A DNA stretch of 64,000 bases, taken from contig QCJX01000005.1 in NCBI GenBank assembly GCA_003215725.1, positions 1-64,000 of the forward strand, in the 5' to 3' direction. Shown one piece after another: positions 7,766-16,247 of the stretch (positions are counted from its first letter, which is position 1; every line of letters begins with the position of its first letter). Source of the stretch: Prochlorococcus sp. AG-409-I11. GTDB lineage: Bacteria; Cyanobacteriota; Cyanobacteriia; PCC-6307; Cyanobiaceae. Made by a program: the position numbers and the translations under genes. The notes beneath the pieces are model-generated. The model was not told the origin of the DNA, searched no databases, and saw only the letters and a program-made list of their open reading frames with translations.

Positions 7766-8713
7766 ATGACTTGGTCTATAGATTTAATACCAGAACAAAA
7801 AGGTAGGATTGCTCTTGTTACTGGTGCTAATAGTGGACTAGGTTTTGAAACAGCAAAAGCTTTACTCGAAAAAGGTGCGATAGTTATACTTGCTTGTAGA
7901 TCTTTGCAAAAAGCTGAAAAGGCAAGAGAGAAACTTCTTGCTGAAATTGCTTGTAGAGATATTGAAATACTTAAGATCGATCTTTCGGATTTGGAAGAGG
8001 TTAATTTGGCAGCAGATGAAATAACTGTTAAATATAAAAAATTAGATCTTTTAATTAATAATGCAGGTGTAATGGCACCACCTTTGACGTTGAGTAAGCA
8101 AGGCTTTGAGCTTCAATTTGCAGTTAATCATTTAAGTCATATGGCGTTAGCTCTTAAGTTATTACCTATACTATCTAAGCAAATTCATAGCAGAATTGTC
8201 ACCGTTTCTTCTGGAGCTCAATATTTAGGGAAAATAAATTGGGACAACCTCCAGGGAGAAAAATACTATGACCGCTGGGCCTTTTATTCTCAAAGTAAGC
8301 TGGCAAATGTCATGTTTGCTTTAGAATTAAATGAAAAATTAAAGCGATCAAATATTGGCCTTGTTTCTCTTTCTGCACATCCAGGGTTGGCTAGAACAAA
8401 CTTGCAATCGACATCAGTAAAAGCTAATGGATCTTGGCAAGAAGCTATTGCTTATAAGTTAATGGATCCAATGTTTCAAAGTTCTTTAAACGGATCTTTA
8501 CCTCAATTATTTGCAGCAACTGATCCAAACGCTCAAGGTGGAGAACAATATGGACCACGTTTCAATTTCAGAGGTGCTCCTAAACTTTGTCGATTAGCCC
8601 CCTTTGCTTTGAATAGCAAAGCCAGAGAAAAGTTATGGGAAGTGAGCAAGGAACTCATTGGAGGTTTTGTTGACATAAGGAAAGGGAATCAACTATTGAT
8701 TAGTGATATATAG
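7766..8713 (+). CDS. short-chain dehydrogenase/reductase, retinol dehydrogenase/POR-like
   Basis: 315 residues of a classical SDR. The cofactor motif TGANSGLG is at 19-26, NNAGVM at 98-103, the catalytic serine near VSSGAQY (148-153), and YSQSK with Tyr174/Lys178. Arg in ACRS (about 43-46) suggests NADPH. The spacing and the insertion after YxxxK resemble the retinol-dehydrogenase/protochlorophyllide-oxidoreductase subgroup, but this does not look like the main POR enzyme. Substrate unknown. It stands alone, and ATG 7766 is the first in-frame start. Confidence 0.85.
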   Translation: MTWSIDLIPEQKGRIALVTGANSGLGFETAKALLEKGAIVILACRSLQKAEKAREKLLAEIACRDIEILKIDLSDLEEVNLAADEITVKYKKLDLLINNAGVMAPPLTLSKQGFELQFAVNHLSHMALALKLLPILSKQIHSRIVTVSSGAQYLGKINWDNLQGEKYYDRWAFYSQSKLANVMFALELNEKLKRSNIGLVSLSAHPGLARTNLQSTSVKANGSWQEAIAYKLMDPMFQSSLNGSLPQLFAATDPNAQGGEQYGPRFNFRGAPKLCRLAPFALNSKAREKLWEVSKELIGGFVDIRKGNQLLISDI

Positions 8714-8831
8714 TTATAACTTTTATTTTTTTATTGGTTATAAGATTAGAGGATTCAGCGATTCAAAGCTTCTAAGAACTTTATTTTCATGTGGACCATA
8801 ACTAATATTCCATATTTTTTTGTAGAAACTT

Positions 8832-9086
8832 TTACGTAAGCCCCATTACTTTAATTCCATAAACGATCAACCCACATCCCACGAGGCAAATATTTAGTAA
8901 TCCCATTCCAACAGCACTAATAGTAAAGATTCCCATTGAAACTGCTCCTATAGAAATAATTCCCATTGGTATTAAACCAATCGCAATAATGCCACGAGGT
9001 GCAATGCCAATAGCAATTATTTTGGACATGTTACTAACACTTTCATTGGTTTTCAGAGGATTTGTTGTTTGATTGTTAGATGTCAA
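8832..9086 (-). CDS. hydrophobic decapeptide-repeat protein
   Basis: 84 residues. After a polar N-terminus (about 1-20) come six tandem ten-residue units of the form IGIAPRGIIA, IGLIPMGIIS, IGAVSMGIFT and so on, with glycine at fixed places. The pattern would give a regular glycine-spaced membrane or beta-type stack. A related repeat is found in the neighbouring broken gene at 9118-9532, so the two are probably paralogs. No enzyme motif is present. Function unknown. Confidence 0.65.
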   Translation of the reverse strand: MTSNNQTTNPLKTNESVSNMSKIIAIGIAPRGIIAIGLIPMGIISIGAVSMGIFTISAVGMGLLNICLVGCGLIVYGIKVMGLT

Positions 9087-9117
9087 AACTATTGACCTTA
9101 ATTAGTGGATCGGAAAG

Positions 9118-9532
9118 TTAATTCTTAACTCCATGGTTTGAGCAAGGCATCCATAAATCTCCCATTTTGTGTACCCCAAAACATCCGAGTTTTTTGGCAT
9201 TTGCTTCTGCTTGAGATTTGGTGGTGTAGGCGTAGATGTTCTTTGAAGAAGAAGAGTCTTTGTTCTTAATAGTTTGTTGAAGGGCGGAGCTTTCTGGGCT
9301 CCATACTTTAAGCCCCATAGTTGTTAATCCTGCAGCAAATATTCCCATACCTACTATTGAGGCATTTATTACTCCCATAGCTACAACTCCAAGGGACACT
9401 ACCCCCATTGGAACTATTCCAATAGAGACCAAATCCAAGAGGGGCGATACCAATACCAACTTTTTTTGGTTTACTTCCGCAATGAGAGGGACCTTCCGAC
9501 TGTTGCTGAGTAGAACTATTAAAACTGTTCAT
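9118..9532 (-). pseudogene. frameshifted decapeptide-repeat protein with C-terminal DUF3721 domain
   Basis: The first 30 or so codons (MNSFNSSTQQQSEG to GIGIAPLG) are in one frame and the rest in another. Removing one T near 9431-9436 (plus-strand AAA in CCAAATCC) joins GIAPLG to LVSIGIVPMG and restores an exact ten-residue repeat register. Five repeat units are followed by a linker and a DUF3721-type end (TKSQAEANAKKLGCFGVHKM, then WMPC). The part after the shift is fully open to its stop at 9118. It could be a true mutation, a sequencing error or recoding. Confidence 0.65.
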
Positions 9533-9535
9533 TTA

Positions 9536-9754
9536 TTAATGGTTGTGGTGATGATTGTGATTGCTGTGTTTTTTACAAGGCATCCATTGGTCACCCATTT
9601 TATGAGCACCATTACAGTTGAAATTTTTTGCTGCCTTTTCTGCTTCTGCTTTGGTATTGAAAAGAGCAGGAGTCTTGCTTTCTTTAGGTTGACTTGAGCA
9701 ACCAAGTAAAAGGACAGTGGTAATAATGGATGATATTAGAAGGTTGCGATTCAA
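9536..9754 (-). CDS. DUF3721 lipoprotein with histidine-rich tail
   Basis: 72 residues. A signal segment ends in the lipobox-like LLLGCSS (Cys19), so it is probably lipid-anchored outside the cytoplasm. The body carries the DUF3721 pattern AEKAAKNFNCNGAHKMG followed by WMPC, also seen in the broken gene just downstream. The C-terminus is HSNHNHHHNH, a likely metal-binding tail. It lies 3 bases before the start of the broken gene, suggesting co-transcription. Domain assignment is from motif memory; metal binding is inferred. Confidence 0.75.
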   Translation of the reverse strand: MNRNLLISSIITTVLLLGCSSQPKESKTPALFNTKAEAEKAAKNFNCNGAHKMGDQWMPCKKHSNHNHHHNH

Positions 9755-9993
9755 TTTCTTAGGTATTTTGATCTAAACAAGGTTTAGCTTGGTTTTTGGG
9801 AAGCTACAAGAGATATTGATTTGTCTTTAAATAGAATGCAGGAGTTAGTATATAACTATTATGAACTTTTTCTTTTCCATTTGAGTACAACCATTCGACA
9901 AAAAGTTTTTATTTGGAATAGAGGTGGTTTTGACTTTTGTACTTCCGTTCCAAAGACTTGTTGTTATTTTGATAGACCTTTAATCTTAAAGAG

Positions 9994-10413
9994 GTGATTG
10001 CTTTGAATACGAACAAAGCAAAGATTACTTTGCTCTTTGATGGTGCATGTCCTCTTTGTCAAAGAGAGGTTTCCTTTCTTCGGGCTAGAGATAGCCATAA
10101 CAAAATCTTATTTATAGATATTGATTCACCTGGCTATCGCCCAGAACTTTTTCAAGATATAAGTTATCGAAAGGCGATGGGGAGAATCCATGCGATCACT
10201 TCCTCTGGCGAGGTCCTCAAAGATGTTCGCGTTTTTAGAGAGGCGTATCGATTAATTGGATTAGGTTGGGTTTATGCCCCAACAACATGGCCAGTAGTTG
10301 GGTCTTTAGTGGATCAGTTGTATTTGCTATGGGCGAGTTGGCGTCTTCGCCTTACCTTGCGCCCATCGCTAGATCAACTTTGCAAGTTGAAAGAAAAAGA
10401 TAAGAAGAATTAG
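9994..10413 (+). CDS. DCC family thiol-disulfide oxidoreductase-like protein (DUF393)
   Basis: 139 residues with the defining motif LLFDGACPLCQREV near residues 13-26, a CxxC site in a thioredoxin-like setting, followed by the RVFREAYRLIGLGW region typical of the family. The frame opens with GTG 9994, but GAGGTG (9991-9996) is well placed as ribosome binding site for TTG 10003, which may be the true start. A second family member lies at 19005-19379. Redox partners unknown. Confidence 0.8.
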   Translation: MIALNTNKAKITLLFDGACPLCQREVSFLRARDSHNKILFIDIDSPGYRPELFQDISYRKAMGRIHAITSSGEVLKDVRVFREAYRLIGLGWVYAPTTWPVVGSLVDQLYLLWASWRLRLTLRPSLDQLCKLKEKDKKN

Positions 10414-10811
10414 ACTTTATTCCCACAAGGCTTATTTCAGAAGTTTTCTGAAGGACTTTAAAAGATTTATTTTAGAAATTATTATATATTTAATATCTAA
10501 ACTTCTAAATGAAATCATTTTATTTGACCTCTTTATTGGTTTTGAATAGAGTAGGAATCCTTGGGAATTCATGGTCAATTTGATGATTTCAGTGAAAATG
10601 ATTAGGAGTAGATAATTGATTAGATAATGTATCAGGCTTTTTTTAGTAAAATAACATCAAGAGCCGTAAGATATTGTAATGGGAATTTTATTTAATGATA
10701 ATCTAAAGAGTAAAGAGATGCTCAAATATTGATATCATAATCAATATAAATGATTATTTTAGATGATATTTAACTTGATAAGTCTATGGAACCTGATACG
10801 AAAATCATAGC
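10414..10811. other. AT-rich spacer, nothing recognised
   Basis: Only frames under 25 codons are seen, and no clear hairpin with a T tract. Confidence 0.4.
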
Positions 10812-11048
10812 CTACTTTACTTGGTAAACTTTTGACCTGCCATTACATTTCCTGACACCCCAGGAAATGGGTGCTTGAGATTTTATTATTTCCTCCTCAA
10901 CACAGATGTTCTGATTATTGGCCCATTGAGAAACAGGTCGCAAACTGATAGCAATAAAAAGCAGGCATAATGCACACAACAAGAGTGCAACTACATTGAT
11001 GATTGGTAACCATTCAAAAATTTTTTTGTTCGTAGATGTGTCAGCCAT
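10812..11048 (-). CDS. small single-pass membrane protein with LRPxxxWAxxQNxC motif
   Basis: 78 residues. One transmembrane helix (about 15-37) follows a short cytoplasmic start, then LRPVSQWANNQNIC and a C-terminal KCNGRS, so two cysteines could form a disulfide outside the membrane. The same C-terminal arrangement (LRPLIEWARTQNEC, then TCNGGHS) ends the larger protein at 40347-40856. This defines a small paralogous family I cannot name. Confidence 0.65.
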   Translation of the reverse strand: MADTSTNKKIFEWLPIINVVALLLCALCLLFIAISLRPVSQWANNQNICVEEEIIKSQAPISWGVRKCNGRSKVYQVK

Positions 11049-11261
11049 TAATACTTAAACCCATAAGCTTATTAATTAAACACAATATTTTGGTAAACAT
11101 GGTTTTGCAACTTAAGCAAGCTTATTTTTAGCAATGCTGCAACTATCTCGAGACTTTTTACGTGTATGGGATAGATATTGCCTATGAGTTTTGTTTTGGA
11201 CGCCTTGTTAAATCAATCCTTAAAGCGACAAACTTAGAAAGATAGCTCGAAATTAATCGAA

Positions 11262-11783
11262 ATGCCTTCTTTAGTTACTCTGCTTCTATACCTTCTTGCA
11301 GGAGCAGGTTTGGGTTCCGTAATGCTTCTTACTGGGGTCCCTGCAGCTCCTCTTTTGGGGGCAATATTAGGAGCTGGTTTTTTAAGTGTTAGCGGTCAGC
11401 TTGATGTAGCAGCATGGCCTTTAGGTACGAAAACAGTTCTTGGTATTGGGATAGGAACCGTTATAGGAACCGGAATTAATAAAGAGACATTAGGTGAATT
11501 GCAATTGCTTTGGAAACCTGCATTAATTATTACTATCACCCTGCTTTTAGCAGGGATTTTGGTTGGATTACTAATTAGTCGCTTCTTAGGAGTAGAAAAA
11601 ATAGTGGCTTTGCTGGGTGCTGCACCTGGAGGGACTATAGGGATGAGCCTTGTAGGAGCAGAGTTTGGAGTTGGAGCAGCTGTTGCAGCGCTTCATGCCG
11701 TCAGATTAATAACAGTACTTCTTTTGATCCCTGCCATAGTCAACTTCCTTGCACCAGGTAGTGGAGTTGACATCTCAAAATAA
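11262..11783 (+). CDS. AbrB-type membrane protein, single-repeat form
   Basis: 173 residues, almost entirely membrane-spanning, matching one copy of the duplicated domain of AbrB-family (formerly 'ammonia monooxygenase') membrane proteins. Recognisable parts are the glycine-rich N-terminal helix LLTGVPAAPLLGAILGAGF and the later LLGAAPGGTIGMSLVGAEFG (about 123-142). Typical bacterial members have two such repeats (about 350 aa), so this is a half-length version that may dimerise. Transport substrate unknown. ATG 11262 is the first start. Confidence 0.75.
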   Translation: MPSLVTLLLYLLAGAGLGSVMLLTGVPAAPLLGAILGAGFLSVSGQLDVAAWPLGTKTVLGIGIGTVIGTGINKETLGELQLLWKPALIITITLLLAGILVGLLISRFLGVEKIVALLGAAPGGTIGMSLVGAEFGVGAAVAALHAVRLITVLLLIPAIVNFLAPGSGVDISK

Positions 11784-11848
11784 TCTTCTCTTTTTATTGC
11801 TCAGCTTTTCCTGTGTTTATTTTGTGTGAGCATATTTAGATCTAGTTG

Positions 11849-12757
11849 TTAATGACAGTGTGTTTTCCTTCTATTTTTACTTTCTCCATAGTGGAGAGTT
11901 TTTTCAACAGCTTTCTGCCATTCTCCTGGCTCGAACTTTTTTGCATATCCATGGCCTGGTAACAGCCAACTGACCTCGAGCCCTAATAGCTTCTCCACTG
12001 ACTTTAATTGTTCATTCCAATCCCACCAGCAATATTCTTTTGAGGCTACTAATACTTTCTTTTTAGGATTCCACCACAGGTGATCTCCGCTAAAAACTAT
12101 TTGTTCCTTGTCGCCAAGTACTGAGACCATTGATCCTGGTGTATGTCCTGGTGTGGGGATCAACTTAAATTGCCTCCCAATTTGTAGTTCTGTTTTTCCG
12201 GTTACTTTTGTTTCTGAAGCAGGTGCTGCATCTGAATCGTCTATGTGAATCCACCTATTACATTTAAAAGTTTTTGCCCAATAGTGATGGTCGGCAACAT
12301 CATCTCGATGAGTAAGGATCATCTGATTAATACCTCCCATTTTTTTTATTTCCTTAGCAAGTTCAGGACTGGATCTAGGGGAATCTATAAGTATGTTTCC
12401 TTCTGGTCTTGTTATGAGCCAACTACTAGCGCCATAACTAAGCCTTGAACTCCAGCCACAGTAAAAGACTTCTCCTGCAGGATGCTTGGTTATGGGTATT
12501 GGGAAAATATCAAGGGCGCAATTTTGAGTGATTGTTTTGGGAGCACCTATTGCTCCTACAGGACAATCAATTAGCGCTAAAAGAGCTTGGTAAACCTCTT
12601 TGCTCCCTTTAGGCTGGTTAAAAACATAAGCATTGTTTCCTGCTGGTAAAAAACTTTGAGGATTAATTTGCCAGCAGCTACCACAATTAATACAGCTTGA
12701 ATCGACATAAAAAGGCCCATCTTTATTCTGAATCAGACGTGTTTTTTTTTTGGCCAT
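11849..12757 (-). CDS. ferredoxin-domain / metallo-beta-lactamase fusion protein
   Basis: 302 residues. An N-terminal 4Fe-4S-like ferredoxin segment (SCINCGSCWQINP at about 21-33, later IDCPVGAI) is fused to a metallo-beta-lactamase fold hydrolase. The metal-site motif is the variant THRDDVADH, and later positions TPGHTPGS, SGDHLWW and PGHG supply the other histidines and the aspartate. I start at MAKKKTRL (12757) because the 16 codons before it look non-coding. The fusion suggests a redox-linked hydrolase or oxidoreductase (flavodiiron- or glyoxalase II-like chemistry). The exact substrate cannot be read from sequence. Confidence 0.82.
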   Translation of the reverse strand: MAKKKTRLIQNKDGPFYVDSSCINCGSCWQINPQSFLPAGNNAYVFNQPKGSKEVYQALLALIDCPVGAIGAPKTITQNCALDIFPIPITKHPAGEVFYCGWSSRLSYGASSWLITRPEGNILIDSPRSSPELAKEIKKMGGINQMILTHRDDVADHHYWAKTFKCNRWIHIDDSDAAPASETKVTGKTELQIGRQFKLIPTPGHTPGSMVSVLGDKEQIVFSGDHLWWNPKKKVLVASKEYCWWDWNEQLKSVEKLLGLEVSWLLPGHGYAKKFEPGEWQKAVEKTLHYGESKNRRKTHCH

Positions 12758-13056
12758 ATAAATATAATAATCACAAGAGGTAATTGGTCCTAAAGGTAAA
12801 GACAAGAGTTATTACCTATAAACTTTCAAATATACTTTTAACTATATAGATACTTTAGGGCCTATTTTAATTTCTGCTTAGATAAAACCTGAAAAAATAA
12901 ACATTTCATCGTATTTTTTCTTGAAAGTCTGATTTTGCAAGGGCTTAACTAATTTAGGCCTTGGCAGTTGAAGGCATTTATTTTTGATTTGAAACATTGT
13001 CGCAATTTATACGTCATTGGTTCATTTCTTAGCTAATTTATCATTAGTTTCATTAC

Positions 13057-13067
13057 GGAGGTGATCC
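13057..13067 (+). promoter_or_regulatory. extended Shine-Dalgarno, 11-base match to 16S 3' end
   Basis: GGAGGTGATCC is the exact complement of the conserved 16S rRNA tail GGATCACCTCC. Its GGAGG core ends seven bases before TTG 13069, which decides that start. Confidence 0.65.
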
Positions 13068-13068
13068 A

Positions 13069-13170
13069 TTGTCGTATCTACCGATCGGTCAAGAGTCAAT
13101 GGAAATCAAATTAGTTGATTTCTCTTTTTCTCCTACCTTGAAAGGTTTTATAATTAACAGGTTTATATAG
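13069..13170 (+). CDS. 33-aa peptide with TTG start and very strong ribosome binding site
   Basis: Reads (M)SYLPIGQESMEIKLVDFS and ends FIINRFI. Three facts support expression: the unusually long Shine-Dalgarno just upstream, correct spacing, and an intrinsic terminator 22 bases after the stop. The peptide has no signal sequence and no recognised family. It may be a short functional protein or a regulatory peptide on an otherwise non-coding transcript. Confidence 0.5.
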   Translation: MSYLPIGQESMEIKLVDFSFSPTLKGFIINRFI

Positions 13171-13192
13171 GTTTTCTTGAGACCTGTTAGTT

Positions 13193-13229
13193 AAAGGGTC
13201 AAGTTACATAGTAACTTGACCCTTTTTTT
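13193..13229 (+). terminator. intrinsic terminator
   Basis: A 15-bp perfect stem (13193-13207 with 13211-13225), 3-base loop ATA and a run of seven T. It closes the 13069-13170 unit. Confidence 0.9.
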
Positions 13230-13283
13230 GTGTTTTAGTTAGATGATAGGATTCTAAGTCTTCTAATCAAGTTTTAGAGATTG

Positions 13284-13439
13284 ATGAAAAGCTTTATTTC
13301 AGTATTTTTTGTGCTTTTGACTTGTGCAACTCCTTCACTTGCTTGGTCTTCTCAAGATTGCCCATACTCTAAGAAGGAAGGTAATGGTAATGCCTCGTCC
13401 GAGAAAGTTGAAGAATCTAAAGTTTCAAAAGACCAATAA
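13284..13439 (+). CDS. small secreted protein (51 aa)
   Basis: A clear signal peptide (MKSFISVFFVLLTCATPSLA, cleavage after SLA at about residue 20) is followed by a short mature part starting WSSQDCPYSKKEGNG that is rich in S, K and E. Mature length would be about 31 residues with one cysteine. No family recognised. It lies between the terminator at 13229 and another secreted protein gene. Confidence 0.5.
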   Translation: MKSFISVFFVLLTCATPSLAWSSQDCPYSKKEGNGNASSEKVEESKVSKDQ

Positions 13440-13569
13440 GTTTTTTTGTTTTTCAACTTCAAAACAGCTGCTTACTTGAACAATCAGCGTAACACTATTC
13501 TTTCATTAACAGATGCACTAATGTTGATTACTTTGAAATGGAAAATCCTTTTACGCTATTAATATAACT

Positions 13570-13941
13570 ATGAATCCACTAGTACTTTTTCTAAGTCTTT
13601 TTATAGCGATAACGCCATCTTCAACTTTTGATTGTAATGGTGAAGTTTTAACAGCAACAATAAGAAATAATTTGAATGGAGATTTTGCTTTGGTTAATGA
13701 TTTGGAGAGAATTGATCAAGGTTCTTTTGTGGTTCTTAATTGGAAAGATTTTAACCTAATGCTTCCTGTTTCTTTTCAGAAAGGAGAAATTAGCTTTACT
13801 GATAAAAGTTGGTTATGGAGTTATAAAGATAATAAAGCTGGCCTTCATGAAAATAATCCTAGGCTTGCTCATCGCTTGCCGAGTGGAAAAATTGTTGAGT
13901 ATGAATGCAAAGTACCAACATATTCACCACTTGATGGCTGA
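13570..13941 (+). CDS. secreted hypothetical protein (123 aa)
   Basis: An N-terminal hydrophobic signal (about 1-18) precedes TFDCNGEVLTATIRNN; a second cysteine sits near the C-terminus (VEYECKVP), so one disulfide is likely. The core is predicted beta-rich with several tryptophans (KDFNLMLPVSFQKGE, SWLWSYKD). I do not recognise the family. Probably periplasmic or lumenal. Confidence 0.6.
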   Translation: MNPLVLFLSLFIAITPSSTFDCNGEVLTATIRNNLNGDFALVNDLERIDQGSFVVLNWKDFNLMLPVSFQKGEISFTDKSWLWSYKDNKAGLHENNPRLAHRLPSGKIVEYECKVPTYSPLDG

Positions 13942-14218
13942 TCTTTCATTATTCTGAATAACCTTCCTAGGTTCAAACTTGTTGATATACCTTCTAACAT
14001 GTGTTTTGTAGAAATCTGTGTAATGAATTATATACTTAACTTAAATTCAAGGATTTATAAATCAAGTCAAATCATTGCTACTTTCCATAAAGACTTTATT
14101 CAAGGTTTGTCTATTTAGCTAGTTAATGATTAATGGACATTATAGAAACCTGAATAATTACCTATTGCACATTGCGTATTCTTTTGGCTTATTTTAAGGA
14201 GCTTCGTAAATTAGTAGC

Positions 14219-14380
14219 TTGGAAGAATTTAATAATGTCACTTCTGATCAAGTGCTGACCATCTCTCAAAAGAAGAGGATTCTTGAACGAGTCAGGGCTC
14301 TTACCTCAAAAGGTAGACATCTGGAAGCCCATACTCTTTATTCAAAATTCTTTCTAAATGAAGAGTTAGACGCTGCTTAG
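14219..14380 (+). CDS. small helical protein (53 aa), start uncertain
   Basis: The frame reads LEEFNNVTSDQVLTISQK, then KRILERVRALTSKGRHLEAH, and ends NEELDAA, a convincing two-helix soluble protein. TTG 14219 is the nearest accepted start. The AAGGAG at 14196-14201 is better spaced for the ATT at 14210, which would be a very rare initiation codon. An upstream stop at 14207-14209 limits the choices. Function unknown. Confidence 0.5.
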   Translation: MEEFNNVTSDQVLTISQKKRILERVRALTSKGRHLEAHTLYSKFFLNEELDAA

Positions 14381-14590
14381 TAAGTTATAACTTTTATCCT
14401 TAAAAATTAATTGGTAAAAATTTGTCTTTTATAATTGTCAATTTTAAGTTACCTAAATACTTCATGACACTTACTTGTAAGTTTGATTATGGTCTTCAAC
14501 TTAGATTTTCTGTTATAACTTTCATTTATTAGAATTATTTTTTAATGCTACACCTAGACTTCATAAGGTTTTTTATTAAGCTTAATTTAT

Positions 14591-14929
14591 TTAAAGTCTA
14601 CCTAGTCGTTCTGATAATTCTAAGATTTGAAGGAAGAAGATAGCACTGAGAGAAGTCATTACAATAATCACTGCTCCACCAAGTTTTACTACTTTTTGGT
14701 TAGTGTTAATTTGGCATGCCTTGATTGAACTATCAGTAGCTCCGAAGGGGAGAAATATTATTCCAACAAGTATGACTGCCATTATGCCAATGATGATTTG
14801 CTCGCTAACGGTGCCACTTGTGATTTCTAGGGCCGGAATATTGTTGACTAGACTTTGAGTAGAGCTGTTGAGCTGTTCGAACGCTCCTTCTTGGTGAAGC
14901 TCCCACAAGGTTCTGAATTCAGCTGCCAT
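14591..14929 (-). CDS. two-helix membrane hypothetical protein (112 aa)
   Basis: Starts MAAEFRTLWELHQEGAFEQL with an amphipathic N-terminus, then two hydrophobic helices (around IIIGIMAVILVGIIFLPFG and GGAVIIVMTSLSAIFFLQIL) joined by a short polar linker. I chose ATG 14929 over GTG 14938 because AAGGTG sits eight bases before it. No domain recognised. Confidence 0.6.
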   Translation of the reverse strand: MAAEFRTLWELHQEGAFEQLNSSTQSLVNNIPALEITSGTVSEQIIIGIMAVILVGIIFLPFGATDSSIKACQINTNQKVVKLGGAVIIVMTSLSAIFFLQILELSERLGRL

Positions 14930-16247
14930 AGCAAACACCTTATCTATAAACTCACTTATAGCCTCTGTTTTTGGTGATTTCTAGGTTTTAGACACACTTT
15001 GGATTAGAACAAACCATTTTTTTTAGCATTGATTCATAGCTTTGGTATTTAAGCCTGCTGGCATTACCCCTTTTAAGTAAAGGAACTGTGTTGAGTTGCT
15101 TTTAAACTTTTAAAAATTAAATGTCGAAAATATGCCAAAACAATTTTTTTGGTAACTGAGTGGCTAGTACTAGGTAAGTGAATTTTTAGTCAATGAAAGA
15201 CAAGCCAACCAAAAAAACTTGGATCAAGAGTCTATATAAGGCTTTCTCCAGTGTTGGTAGAATCCTGAATTATCGATTGCCAGGCCAGTTTTAGGTTGTT
15301 CAGAGAGAATAACTATTTAAGCAAAAAGATTCATGGTTGCTAAAACTGTAAAAATCCAAGCCACTGCTTTTTTTTGCTTGGCACTAGTTTGGAATAAAGG
15401 CTTAAAAGGGTTTAAATCCATAGCTTAGGCATAAATACTTAAACCATTTTATCTTTCAAGAGTTCGTTGACGCTGGTTTTTTCGATGGTTCTTGATTAGA
15501 AGAATTTATATCGAGCTTTAGGAAATCTTTTCATTGGCATGATGATTAAAAGATTAAAACGTGAACTTAGTATAGTTTGAGTTAATAAGGTCTTTAAATT
15601 ATTACCTGAGAAGGAGCTCGTTTAATATCTTGATGATAATCATATTACAATCAGTTTTTAATTATGAAGAATTGGCCATCAAGCTTTTCCCTCATCTGGA
15701 CCTCTTTGATGTAAAAGCTTGATAAATTCTTATTTATTGAACCCACGCTTGCTAAGTGCGTATTATATTTATAATTTTACAATTGAACTTAAAAAATGAT
15801 TTTATAGCTAGTTTTTAAATAAAATTAAAATATTATCGTCTCATATTCCCCTTATTCCAAAGAGTTACTCTTTTTGTTTGCTGTCATGAGAAACGATGTA
15901 TTTTCTTAAACTTAGTCTTCTTGACAGGAAAGCGGAGGTTCGAGGAAATAAGTGTCTAGTTATTTCCTCTCGGGAAGTTAATTGACTCCTAAAAAGAGCT
16001 TTCTAGTGCAATTGGTTTGAATTGAATTAAAAAATTAAAGAAATAATCCTTTAATAATTAATATAAAAAATATTAGCGTTGTATTTTTTGTCTCTTAATT
16101 TTAGATATTTCAATCTACCTTTTATTTATGAGGCAAGTTGATTTTTGTCAATAGCATATATTTCTTTACAGGATCTGATGTCGAAATTTTCTGAGCTTGT
16201 CGCGCTAGGTTGATACCTTGTCTAGGATGTCGTTTTTATTAATGTTT
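14930..16247. other. 1.3-kb gene-poor region with hairpins and two micro-ORFs
   Basis: Two ATG-started frames are possible but weak: 15193-15294 (+), a basic 33-aa peptide beginning MKDKPTKKTWIKS, and 15333-15428 (+), a 31-aa peptide with a short hydrophobic middle (MVAKTVKIQATAFFCLALVW). Two inverted repeats stand out: ATCAAGCTTTT (15678-15688) with AAAAGCTTGAT (15713-15723), and GAGGAAATAA (15942-15951) with TTATTTCCTC (15960-15969). Neither has a T tract. Non-coding RNA is the most reasonable use of this space, but it is unproven. Confidence 0.45.
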
